Part shown: positions 8,769 through 16,418 of the stretch, one piece after another
How the letters are laid out: each line of letters begins with the position of its first letter
Numbering within the stretch: the first letter of the stretch is position 1
Assembly (NCBI RefSeq): GCF_900105905.1
Contig: NZ_FNSV01000005.1
Location: 8,699,501-8,763,500, forward strand
Direction: 5' to 3'
Length of the DNA: 64,000 nt
From: Rhodococcus koreensis
GTDB lineage: Bacteria; Actinomycetota; Actinomycetes; Mycobacteriales; Mycobacteriaceae
Made by a program: the position numbers and the translations under genes
The notes under the pieces: generated by a model
What the model saw: the letters and a program-made list of their open reading frames with translations, nothing else
Told to the model about the DNA's origin: nothing
The model's database searches: none

Positions 8769-9386
8769 TCAGAGCACCGAGTAACCGGCTGGCAGGGGAA
8801 GGCGGCCGGTCAAGGCCAGCAGCGCAGCGGGTGCTGTTCCCTGTGCTGCGGCCAGGCCACCGATCACGGCGAACGTCTCGGCTACCGCATCGTGGGGGAC
8901 ATCGGCGCTGACGCCGAGGGCGGCTGCCAAGTCGCAGGTGTGCACTGTCAGCTCGAGGGTTCGGGTCGGGAGGTAGCCCTGCAAGGTCATCGTCCCGAAG
9001 GGTGTGCGCACCAGGGCGGTGGCCGGCGTGGCCCGGACCTGCTCGGGTACCCGGGCAACCAGAGCGCTCAGCGTAGCCATCGGGTCCTCTCCGAGGGCGG
9101 CGCCGGCGGCGCGTCCCCGCTGTGCCACTGCTGCGGTGTCAGCCAGGGCACCGGCGATGGCCAGGTAGTACGCAACGGCATCAACCAGGTCTACCGGGCC
9201 GGAGTCGTCGCCGGCGACGTCGAGGTAGGTCTCCACCGTCGTCAGCGACCTGCTGGTGTGCCCCAGCAGGTCGCGCACGGACCACTCACCAAGACCGGGG
9301 GAGTCATAGTGACCTGTCGCGGACGCGCTGACTTCGAGGAACCGTCGGGCGGCACTGTCGAAGGCTCGAGCAGCTGGACCGTCCAT
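8769..9386 (-). CDS. Maleylpyruvate isomerase-like / DinB-superfamily mycothiol-dependent protein
   Basis: About 205 residues in the TIGR03083-type family (MDMPI N-terminal fold). The signature GEWSVRDLLGHTSRSLTTVETYL with the metal-binding His appears near residues 33-55, and LELTVHTCDLAAALG near 140-154 supplies the second conserved His region. Members are four-helix-bundle enzymes or binding proteins often using mycothiol; many annotated ones have no known substrate. ATG 9386 (MDGPAARAF) is preferred over an upstream in-frame ATG. No operon partner is visible. Confidence 0.75.
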   Translation of the reverse strand: MDGPAARAFDSAARRFLEVSASATGHYDSPGLGEWSVRDLLGHTSRSLTTVETYLDVAGDDSGPVDLVDAVAYYLAIAGALADTAAVAQRGRAAGAALGEDPMATLSALVARVPEQVRATPATALVRTPFGTMTLQGYLPTRTLELTVHTCDLAAALGVSADVPHDAVAETFAVIGGLAAAQGTAPAALLALTGRLPLPAGYSVL

Positions 9387-9560
9387 CAGCTCAGTATTGC
9401 AGCCGCCAGTGTTCACCGCCCGCACTCGGCGCCATCCCAGTCTGCCGGCGTCGACAGCGGGAATCGGGCCGTCATGAGGCGCGCGCGGATCGGTCCTGTG
9501 GCCGGTACCTCTAGCTCGGTCTCAGCCGCGACCAGTGAACGACACCGCACATGGCGGGGC

Positions 9561-10067
9561 TCACGTCGGTGTCAAGCCGTATCGGGCGATTACGTCGGGC
9601 AACCAGTCGGGTTCGCCGAATTGCAGTCCGTAACGCTCGGCAATTTCGGCGATCTGGGTGACATCCGGCGCGCCGGCGGCGATCAGTTCAGACATTTCCA
9701 GGAAGCAATGTTCGAAGCCGGCCGGACTGATGATCTCGATCATGCGCGCCGGGGCGCCGCCGGCGTTCCACATGGCGTGCATTTCGCCTCGCGGTTTTGT
9801 GATGTATCCGCCGGATTCGAGAACGGCCTCCCGGTCGCCGGAGCGGAACCCGATTACACCCTGAGTAACTATCGAGAATTCGTCCTCCCGCGTATGTAGA
9901 TGCGGCGGCACCAGCGCACCGACTGGGAACGGGTGCTCGACGACAGACAGCACCCCACCGGTGTCACGGCCCCAGAGTTTGAATTCGACCCCAATCGGGC
10001 CCAGGTCACCGGTCTGTCCGGTCCCCGGCGGCACGACGACCAGCGGTGGGGGATCGGTTACGCTCAC
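9561..10067 (-). CDS. Cupin-domain protein
   Basis: A 168-residue single-domain cupin. Motif 1 is PPHLHTREDEFSIVTQG (about residues 54-70) with two His and a Glu as metal ligands; motif 2 is ITKPRGEMHAMWNAG near 89-103 with the last His. The C-terminal 50 residues are helical (ELIAAGAPDVTQIAEIAERYG), as in small-molecule-binding cupins annotated near quercetin dioxygenase-like proteins. Metal-dependent isomerase or dioxygenase activity is likely, substrate unknown. It is monocistronic, with an inverted repeat upstream at 10089-10151. Confidence 0.82.
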   Translation of the reverse strand: MSVTDPPPLVVVPPGTGQTGDLGPIGVEFKLWGRDTGGVLSVVEHPFPVGALVPPHLHTREDEFSIVTQGVIGFRSGDREAVLESGGYITKPRGEMHAMWNAGGAPARMIEIISPAGFEHCFLEMSELIAAGAPDVTQIAEIAERYGLQFGEPDWLPDVIARYGLTPT

Positions 10068-10088
10068 GCTTCTCGCCTACTCACCGAC

Positions 10089-10151
10089 GTTGACAAATCG
10101 GGTCACAAGTTCTCTGATCAACTTTCCGCCGACGGCGCAGAAATTGTCAAC
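10089..10151. promoter_or_regulatory. Inverted repeat and possible promoter upstream of the cupin gene
   Basis: GTTGACAA (10089-10096) and TTGTCAAC (10144-10151) form 8-bp inverted arms 47 bp apart, just upstream of the cupin start. Each arm contains a TTGACA-like hexamer, so it may mark -35 elements or a looped operator. The rest of 10152-10459 shows no gene that can be supported. Confidence 0.3.
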
Positions 10152-10459
10152 GGTCTCGGGGCATAGCCGATTGATGATCGTGGCTCCACGATCGATTCGC
10201 GAGTGACGAAGAAGTCCGACGGTGCCATGGCGTCAAGACCGAGACTGATTTGAGGGACCTTTACCGTCGCGCGAGGTCGCTCGCCCAACGCACGATGGGC
10301 AGATGGCCCGCCGCCAAAGCGGATCCATCACCGGCCACAGACAGACCCTTGCTTGTCGACGAAGAGCGTCAAGGTGGCGACTATGGAGTTGTGCGGAATT
10401 GTGGCCAACGCAAACGCCGCCGACCGGAACCGAACGAGTGAGAGATCCGGAGTGGCTCA

Positions 10460-10990
10460 ATGGCTCAGCCCGCGAGTGCCCTGCCTCCTCGCGGACCCGC
10501 GACCGGGCCCGCAGGCCGCATCATCGCGACCGCCGCGGTTGCCGTTACCTCGGCCTTCGCCGGGGGCGCCCTGCTCACACAGACCGTGATTGTTCCGCAC
10601 TGGCGGGAAATGGATCCGGCCGCATTCCTGTCGGAATTCGCGAGCTCCGGGCCCGCGACCGGAGCGACGGTCTTCCCGTTCGAGGTCGCCTCGGTCCTGC
10701 TGCTGAGCATGACGACGTACTCGACCGTCACGAATCGCCGACCAGGCCGCCTTGCGTGGGCTCTGGCGACGACGTGCATGGTCGGGACCTTCGTACTTCT
10801 CCCGATCTACTTCCTGGGTGCGAACCTGGCCATGCTCGACCCCGCCTTCCCACCCCGGGCCGTGCACGCCGAACTGACCTCCTGGTATCGCTGGAACTGG
10901 ATACGCACGGGACTGGGCCTTGCCTCGGCCGTCCTCTCCTGCATCGCACTCACTGCCAGCCGACGTGAGAACGCCACCACATCGAGGTGA
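10460..10990 (+). CDS. DUF1772-like membrane protein
   Basis: 176 residues with four hydrophobic helices: IIATAAVAVTSAFAGGALLT (about 21-40), VFPFEVASVLLLSMTTYS (about 71-88), LAWALATTCMVGTFVLLPIY (about 98-117) and IRTGLGLASAVLSCIALTA near the end. The WYRWNWIRTGLG segment resembles the NxxRT motif of the DUF1772/anthrone-oxygenase-like family. In some fungi and actinobacteria such proteins take part in polyketide oxidation, but bacterial members mostly have no assigned role. The gene stands alone. Confidence 0.7.
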   Translation: MAQPASALPPRGPATGPAGRIIATAAVAVTSAFAGGALLTQTVIVPHWREMDPAAFLSEFASSGPATGATVFPFEVASVLLLSMTTYSTVTNRRPGRLAWALATTCMVGTFVLLPIYFLGANLAMLDPAFPPRAVHAELTSWYRWNWIRTGLGLASAVLSCIALTASRRENATTSR

Positions 10991-11184
10991 TGCTGGGGGC
11001 AGCAACTACATCTTCCGGCGAGAAGCCGTGACCGAAGGTGCCTTCGGGTAGCGCTGGGAGCCCACGCTGTGCGTGTTCGGCGATCGTCTTGTCGCTCGAG
11101 GATCCCCGGCGAAAGGCTCACGGTGGGCAGGCCCATCCCGAAAGTGGATCCCGTACCGGACGTCTTCCCGTTGGTGAGTTCAGT

Positions 11185-11469
11185 TCAGTTCAGTCGCTCG
11201 GTGAGGTGTACCTCGACGTCGTCACCGTCGTTCTTGCCGATCGCCTTGCGGATGGCAGCAGCTACGGGCAGCTTGTGGGTGCCATCTCCCAGTGCCATGA
11301 ACGCTCCGGTGAACGGGTGCGCGTCGATGGTCCCGGCAACCTTGACCAGACCACGGGTACCGAATATCCGTGCGGAGTCGGGTAGCTGCACGCACGTCCA
11401 CGTGTCCCCGGGACGGACCTTGCTCAGCCGGCCGGTGAAGGTGATGTCCAGGGGTCGGGGATCTGCCAT
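11185..11469 (-). CDS. DUF1905 domain protein
   Basis: 94 residues starting MADPRPLDITFTGRLSKV, with the DUF1905 pattern: an N-terminal strand, TWTCVQLPDSARIFGTRGLV, then VAGTIDAHPFTGAFMALGDG, HKLPVAAAIRKAIGK and a final DDVEVHL. The fold is a small beta barrel; function is unknown. An upstream in-frame ATG at 11580 would add 37 residues without family likeness, so 11469 is chosen. The gene is alone and points away from the decayed zone that follows. Confidence 0.8.
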   Translation of the reverse strand: MADPRPLDITFTGRLSKVRPGDTWTCVQLPDSARIFGTRGLVKVAGTIDAHPFTGAFMALGDGTHKLPVAAAIRKAIGKNDGDDVEVHLTERLN

Positions 11470-11645
11470 GCTCTTTCTCCTTCGCGGCCCATACGATGGT
11501 CGTTCATCGATCAACCCAGAAGCGTCCATCCCGCCAGTGGCGCATAGTGCGCACAAGGCTACTGCCGAAGAAACAATCACTGCGAGTAGCCGCTCGAGAA
11601 GTACTGCCCGTCTACGCTCACAGCGTGCCGTAGGAGGTGAATGAT

Positions 11646-11801
11646 ATGAACAGCTTCATTCATCTGGCTGCAGACAGCTGGAACTTCTGGTCCCCGTTTC
11701 CACCCGCAGTAACATCCTGGCTGGTCGATGTATTGGACCAGCTTCGGAGGGCGGGAATCACTCTTGGAGGTTTACGTTTCGCTCGATGGCAAGAGCGCTG
11801 A
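11646..11801 (+). CDS. 51-residue orphan reading frame with a perfect Shine-Dalgarno
   Basis: A textbook ribosome site (AGGAGGTGA at 11632-11640) precedes ATG 11646. The product starts MNSFIHLAADSWNFWSPFPP and continues into VTSWLVDVLDQLRRAGITLG, then enters the RibD-like pseudogene region in another frame and stops. It looks like the intact start of a gene whose remainder was replaced when the downstream pseudogene sequence was joined to it. Family unknown. It may still be translated as a peptide. Confidence 0.4.
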   Translation: MNSFIHLAADSWNFWSPFPPAVTSWLVDVLDQLRRAGITLGGLRFARWQER

Positions 11802-12302
11802 CGAGGACAACGGAATTCGAGACGTCATGATGAGCATCGACGACCCCGAGCAGGAGGAATACTTCGTCAGTCGGCTGTGGGATGCCGGGGTTTTCCTCAT
11901 AGGCCGCAACACCTACGAGATCATTGCCGGCTACTGGCCGACCTCCGATCACCCGTCCGCCGGGGCCATGAACGAGATCCCCAAGGTCATGTTCTCTCGT
12001 ACCTTGAAATCAGCCGTACGACTGGGACCCGGATCGTCAGCGGTGACGCGGCCGAGGAGATCGCCAAGCTCGAGGCCGAACCCGGCAAGGACCTCGTCGC
12101 CGCCGGCGGCACCGAGTTCGTGAACTCCCTGATCAAGCTCGGGGTGGTGGACGAGTACCGGCTGTGAGTGTAGCCCGCTGCCACGAGCAAGGGGGCGCCG
12201 CTGTTCCCAGAGTTGAATAAGCCCGTGACCCTGCGTTTGGTGAAAAGCACGGCCTTCCCGTCCGGGATCCTCGAACTGGTGTATGCGTCAACCGACAAGT
12301 AG
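11761..12302 (+). pseudogene. RibD C-terminal/dihydrofolate reductase-like pseudogene
   Basis: Reading with corrections gives a whole RibD-C-type reductase. The first part is LEVYVSLDGKSADED to MNEIPKVMFSRTLKSA. After a frameshift near 12018 the frame continues TRIVSGDAAEEIAKLEAEPG and FVNSLIKLGVVDEYRL. Two in-frame stop codons (12165-12167 and 12171-12173) follow, yet the same frame still carries APLFPELNKPVTLRLVKS and GILELVYAS up to 12302. Intact relatives reduce pterin- or riboflavin-like substrates with NADPH, or are uncharacterised. One shift plus two stops make this a true pseudogene, not a sequencing error. Confidence 0.8.
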
Positions 12303-12692
12303 TACCGGCCCCTCCTTGCAATCGCTTGCGGCACAGGCACTGCCTTCGGCGCACTCCGGCGGGCGGACGTCACCGGGCGGGACACGGTTGCCGTGTTCGG
12401 TCTCGGATCCATCGGCCAATCCGCGATCCAGTTCGCCGCCGCCCTCGCCCTGGTCGGCCTCGGCGGAAACATCGAACTCGACGTGTCGCCCGACATCGTG
12501 ATCAAGCAGATCTCGATCATCGGCTCCTACACGTTCTCCAACGTCGGGATGGGCGAATGCGCGCGCTTCGTCGCGCAGCACGGCATCGACGTCGACGCGC
12601 TGTTCACCGATCGCTGGAAGATCGAGGACGCCGAAACCGCGTACACGGAGTTCGACCTGCAGGTGCGCGGCAAGGCCGTCATCGAGTTCTGA
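12303..12692 (+). pseudogene. Zinc alcohol dehydrogenase fragment with internal deletion
   Basis: Starts within a medium-chain dehydrogenase at ACGTGTAFGALRRADVTGRD and the cofactor loop VFGLGSIGQSA, then jumps without losing frame into the C-terminal part: LVGLGGNIELDVSPDIVIKQ, IIGSYTFSNVGMGECARFV and AETAYTEFDLQVRGKAVIEF. The N-terminal zinc domain and roughly 70 or more residues of the nucleotide-binding domain are missing. It directly abuts the RibD-like pseudogene at about 12302. It cannot encode a working enzyme. Confidence 0.75.
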
Positions 12693-12733
12693 CACGGCGG
12701 GGTCTGATGCTGCGGTGTTTTGTCACGGCGGGT

Positions 12734-12768
12734 GCCCCGCATCCGAGTGGGGGGCTCGGATGCGGGGC
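12734..12768. terminator. Strong hairpin between convergent pseudogenes
   Basis: A perfect 14-bp stem (GCCCCGCATCCGAG with its complement) and a 7-nt loop, lying 41 bp after the dehydrogenase remnant and 41 bp beyond the HNH-gene stop on the other strand. It probably terminates transcription from both sides. Confidence 0.7.
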
Positions 12769-12808
12769 GTCTGTGGTGGGATGGAGTTGTGTTGCGGCGC
12801 TGAGTCTG

Positions 12809-14174
12809 TCAGGCCGCAGCCGGGCCGGCCCGCCGGTTGTGCGAGGGCAGTGGTTTCCGGAAGGGGTCGACGCCGGGTGGTGGAATGAACCACGGGTGCC
12901 GGTCGTCGCCGATCTGCACCTCCCACCCGTCGTGGTGGATGAGCCGGTGGTGGAAACCACAGAGCAGGACGAGGTTGTCCATGTCGGTGAGGCCACCGTT
13001 GACCCAGTGGACCGCATGGTGCGCCTCGCACCACGATGCCGGCGCTCCGCACCCGGGGAATGCGCATCCACCGTCGCGCACGGCCAACGCTCGTCGCTGC
13101 TTTCTGGTGGCCGTCCTGCTGGTCAGCCCGACGTCCAGGGGTGCACCGTGATCGTCGAGGATCACCGTGCTCACCTGCGCATCACACGACAGATGCCGGG
13201 CGGCGGTGATCGTCAGCGGTCCCATCCAGGCCGCCCACGCCACCCCCGTTTCAGCTAACACCGCAGCCCAGTCCTCCGCAGAGGTAGGCCGGTCGCCAAA
13301 GGCTGGGTCGGCTGGGCCGGTGCCTGAAGCCTGTGCGCCCGAGTCGCTGCGGTCGGTGCCGCGGGCGTCGGCGAGGTCTCGCGCCCGCACCTGCACGCTG
13401 ATGTGGGGGCGTTCGCCGGATTCGGTGCCGTTCAATCCTGCTGCGAGATAGCGGCGCAGCAGTTCGGTGAACGCGTCGGCCCGGCGCCGTCCCGGGGTGC
13501 GTTCGTCTCTGGCCCCGTCCGTGGCCGGCCGGGGTGCGGCCAGCTTCGACATCGCGGTCAGCAGCATCTCGCCGGTCACCGCATCCAGATCGCCTTTGAC
13601 CGATACCCGTCCGTTCAGGGTTTTCGATGCGTGCAGTTCGTTGCGGTCGAGGTCTTCGCTCGCGGGGTGCTCGTCGCTTTCGAAGATTCGCTCCACCTTC
13701 GCGATACCCTTCTCGGATCAGGTCGGTGCGGGCCTGTGGTCCGTCCGCTGCAGTCAGCAACGCGTCCAGTACAGGACCCAGCGCGCTCAGCGGCATTCCT
13801 TTCGGCGGTCGTTCGCAGAACCGCAGAATCAGCCCCGCATGATCCGCGGAGATCTTGCAGCCGTAGAACTTTCCGGCGACCGTAGGCTGCGCCCGCAGCC
13901 CCCGTGCCAGGTTCACGATCCGTCCCGCCGCCCCCGGTTCGAGCATCGTGTGCGCCGCCAGCCACGCCTTCGCGTTGGGATGGCCCAGCACGTCGACTCG
14001 GCAGCGCGAATCCACTGCGTCCATCAGTCTCACCCGAATCGCCTCGAGGCGGGTGATCTCCGCGGACACCGCCAGCACCGTCTCGAGCAACTGCGCCTCG
14101 GTCAACCGCAGCGTGTCGACGTCGGCCGGATCACCGTCCGGCAACGCCCCCTGAGTTCTCTCCCCGTCCCCCAT
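12809..14174 (-). pseudogene. DUF222/HNH endonuclease (13E12 repeat family), single frameshift
   Basis: The N-terminal DUF222 half runs from MGDGERTQGALPDGD at 14174 to ALLTAADGPQARTDLIREG. The other half resumes in a different frame with KVERIFESDEHPASEDLDRN and ends with the HNH nuclease motif: GGCAFPGCGAPASWCEAHH, HWVNGGLTDMDNLVLLC and HHRLIHHDGWEV. Removing one base from the CCC run at 13707-13709 (plus strand) joins the frames perfectly. Intact relatives in mycobacteria and rhodococci are about 450 residues, are often multicopy and have unknown function. The gene is either freshly inactivated or affected by a sequencing error. Confidence 0.85.
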
Positions 14175-14217
14175 GAATCAAGACTAGATCGAACACCAGT
14201 TCGAGTCAAGAGAACGC

Positions 14218-14280
14218 GTTGACTCATCAAAAATGCCCGCGTAGACCGCTTCGTTGCCTCACGTGAGAGTGCCCGCGTAG
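14218..14280. repeat. Left end of the IS: two tandem transposase-binding repeats
   Basis: Outer copy 14218-14244 starts GTTGACTCATCAA and ends TGCCCGCGTAG. Inner copy 14253-14280 starts GTTGCCTCACGTG and ends TGCCCGCGTAG. Spacer of 8 bp. The shared core is GTTGnCTCA at one side and GCCCGCGTAG at the other. Confidence 0.85.
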
Positions 14281-14327
14281 CGGCGTGTCGACCACGTCGA
14301 TGTGGTGGTCGAGGGTAGGGCCGAAGG

Positions 14328-15557
14328 ATGGGACTGACCATGGCCGAACGCAGAGCCGTCACCACGGCGATCGCGACCCGCTACAAGCGCGCCGCCAAGC
14401 CGGGCAAGGCGAGGATCCTCGACGAGTTGTGCGCCACGACCGGCTGGCATCGCGACCATGCCCGCAAGGCGTTGCGGGCAGCTTTGATCCCGAAGGTGGT
14501 ACAGCCCCGGGCAGCGCGCCCACCGATGTACGGGCCGAACGTTGTTGCGGCGTTGATCTTCTGCTGGGCGGTGCTGGGCATGCCGGCCGGGAAACGGCTG
14601 GCGCCGGCGCTGACCGATCTGGTGCCCGTTCTGCGTACGTTCGGTGAACTCGACATCGACGACGCCACCGCACTGCTGCTGGTCGGCATGTCTGCGGCCA
14701 CCATCGACCGACGGCTGGTGCCCGAACGCAAGAAGCACGTCCTGCGGGGCCGCTCGCACACCAAACCCGGCACGTTGCTCAAGTCGCAGATCCCGATCCG
14801 CACCTGGGCGCAATGGGACGATGTCGTGCCGGGTTTCGTCGAGATCGACCTGGTCGGACACGAGGGCGGCAACGCGGTCGGTGAACACTGCTACACGCTG
14901 ACGGTCACCGACATCGCCACCGGCTGGACCGAGAACCGTTCGGTGCCCAATAAGGCCCGCAAATGGGTGATCGCCGCGTTGGAGGAGATCGCGACGATCC
15001 TGCCGTTCCCACTGCTCGGGGTCGACTCGGACAACGGCAGCGAGTTCATCAATCATCACCTGCTCGACTGGTGCGAAAGGCGGCACATCACCTTCACCCG
15101 GTCGAGGCCGGGTAACTCCAACGACGGCGCTCATGTCGAGCAGAAGAACTGGGCGGTGGTGCGCACCATCGTCGGCTACCTCCGGTACGACACACCGGCA
15201 GAGCTGGTGTTGCTCAACACGATTTGGGTATTGCAGTCGCAGTTGACGAACTACTTCTGCCCGCAGCAGAAATTGACATCCAAGGTGCGGGATGGCGCGA
15301 AGGTGATCAAGAAATACGACACAGCGACCACCCCGTATCACCGTGCCCTCGCTCACGAGCGGGTCTGCGCCGAGGATCGAGCAATCCTCGGCGACACCCA
15401 TGCCGGCATCAACCCCGCCGCCGTCCAACGCCAAATCCAGGCAATGTCCACCGAACTGATCACCCACGCCACCGCCAAGACGACACCGACCGGGCAGGCC
15501 GCCGTCACGCGGGCAATTCTTGATGAGTCAACGAATCAGACTTCGCGGGCATCTTGA
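14328..15557 (+). CDS. DDE-type transposase with rve integrase core
   Basis: 409 residues. The N-terminal third is a helix-turn-helix region (RILDELCATTGWHRDHARKA). The integrase core shows the DDE triad: Asp in VEIDLVGHEGG (about 168), Asp in LGVDSDNGSEFINHH (about 227) and Glu in NSNDGAHVEQKN (about 268). It catalyses cut-and-paste or copy movement of its own element. The C-terminal 17 residues are encoded by the right terminal repeats. It appears intact. The family cannot be fixed by eye; members annotated only as integrase catalytic region transposases in actinobacteria fit best. Confidence 0.9.
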   Translation: MGLTMAERRAVTTAIATRYKRAAKPGKARILDELCATTGWHRDHARKALRAALIPKVVQPRAARPPMYGPNVVAALIFCWAVLGMPAGKRLAPALTDLVPVLRTFGELDIDDATALLLVGMSAATIDRRLVPERKKHVLRGRSHTKPGTLLKSQIPIRTWAQWDDVVPGFVEIDLVGHEGGNAVGEHCYTLTVTDIATGWTENRSVPNKARKWVIAALEEIATILPFPLLGVDSDNGSEFINHHLLDWCERRHITFTRSRPGNSNDGAHVEQKNWAVVRTIVGYLRYDTPAELVLLNTIWVLQSQLTNYFCPQQKLTSKVRDGAKVIKKYDTATTPYHRALAHERVCAEDRAILGDTHAGINPAAVQRQIQAMSTELITHATAKTTPTGQAAVTRAILDESTNQTSRAS

Positions 15558-15568
15558 CATGAGGCAAC
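15506..15568. repeat. Right end of the IS: two tandem inverted copies of the terminal repeat
   Basis: Read on the minus strand, the outer copy (15541-15568) starts GTTGCCTCATGTC and ends TGCCCGCGAAG; the inner copy (15506-15532) starts GTTGACTCATCAA and ends TGCCCGCGTG. The spacer is again 8 bp. The copies mirror the left end in reversed order. The inner copy lies inside the transposase gene. Confidence 0.85.
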
Positions 15569-15889
15569 AGGGAGAATTCCCTCAATTCGTCTGTGCCGAT
15601 GCATGTTCAGCACGGCGCACCCCGTGCGCTACAGGGACGCGCAACGGAGTTTCCAGACAATTGGACACTTCCATCTCCGCTTCCCGGTCTACGTTCAGCA
15701 AGCGAAGAGGCAGTCCCTGCGCGACCGGGTGCCACTCACCGATACGAGGAACCACGGACGTTGCATTGACGGCTCGGAACCCCGGGAGGCCGGACGAATA
15801 CCGTCGGCCCGGGGGCGGCTGCGAGTACGAATGCGCACGACCGTCGAAAACGGGAGGGTGTCGGTCTCCCGTGAGCGGCGTCCTGCCCT
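15569..15889. other. Intergenic stretch, no gene seen
   Basis: Between the IS and the hydrolase remnant. All open frames here are Arg/Ser/Pro-rich with no family likeness and no ribosome site. It is probably decayed sequence. Confidence 0.5.
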
Positions 15890-16216
15890 GCTTCAGGTAC
15901 CGGGCGAAGGGCAACCGGGGGCGCCGGTGTGCCCGTCCGTATTGGCGTGCAGCGTCTTCTCCCTGGACCGAGGGCGTCGAACGGGTCCAGAGCCTGTTGA
16001 TGCGCGGTGTGACCACGGCTAAGCCCTCCGCCGTGGCGTGCCGGGCTCGGGCCACCAGTTGGGGATACGTCATTGCGGTCCGCCGGGGTGACCGACCAGC
16101 ATCAGCGGTGCCCGCGCGGATGCGGGTCTCGGCGTCCACAGGATGCCGGAGATTTCACACAGAGTGAATTCGCGTTCAAGGACGTCGTCGAGGCGGTGTT
16201 CGGAAGCGAAGTGCAT
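15890..16216 (-). pseudogene. Alpha/beta-hydrolase (dienelactone hydrolase-like) pseudogene
   Basis: From ATG 16216, with a GAAAGG ribosome site, the frame reads MHFASEHRLDDVLEREFTLC, EISGILWTP and LMLVGHPGGPQ, then stops. A shifted frame continues MTYPQLVARARHATAEGLAV. After a large gap come QALDPFDALG, SREKTLHANTDGHTGAPG and FARYLK, in successive frames. This is the start, middle edge and end of one alpha/beta-hydrolase, with the nucleophile region deleted and several frameshifts. It was divergent from the lacI-type gene and shares the 57-bp control element at 16351-16407, so it once belonged to the catabolic regulon. Confidence 0.75.
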
Positions 16217-16350
16217 GGTGTGCCTTTCGGGAGTGCTCGTAAAGCGGCGCTCCCGGACGACCTATCGTCCGACCACGCTCCCGCGGGCGGCGACTCCCCG
16301 TGTGGTGGTGCGGGAGTTGTTCATTGGGAGCATCTTTCGTGTATTCCTGC

Positions 16351-16407
16351 TAATCTTGCTGGGGTACGTGCCTCAATCAGTTGGCATCGTCCATCATTTT
16401 TACCTCG
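16351..16407 (-). promoter_or_regulatory. Conserved 57-bp regulon element, copy A
   Basis: Aligns without gaps to copies at 24381-24437 and 33141-33197. On the plus strand the blocks are TCTTGCT, CCTCAATCA, CCATCATTTT and ACCTC at fixed distances. About 38 of 57 positions match copy B by eye. Its orientation relative to the leftward gene (here the hydrolase pseudogene) is the same in all three cases; here the lacI-type gene starts on the other side. On the minus strand CTGATT-N17-AAGATT could be the -35/-10 pair. Confidence 0.8.
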
Positions 16408-16418
16408 AGGGAGAAGTT

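Larger units (their letters stand above)
14218..15568 (+). mobile_element. Insertion sequence with doubled terminal repeats
   Basis: A 1.35-kb element with one transposase gene. Each end carries two 27-28-bp repeat copies separated by 8 bp (see the two repeat entries). No clear target duplication is visible at the outer edges chosen here, so the true tips may differ by a few bases. It sits 43 bp upstream of the HNH-gene start and next to a decayed hydrolase gene. Confidence 0.85.

Noticed and set aside
14259-15467. Long open frame antisense to the transposase gene (402 codons).
   Set aside because: It is His/Gln/Arg-rich, lacks family likeness, and mirrors the codon bias of the real gene on the other strand, which carries a clear DDE core.
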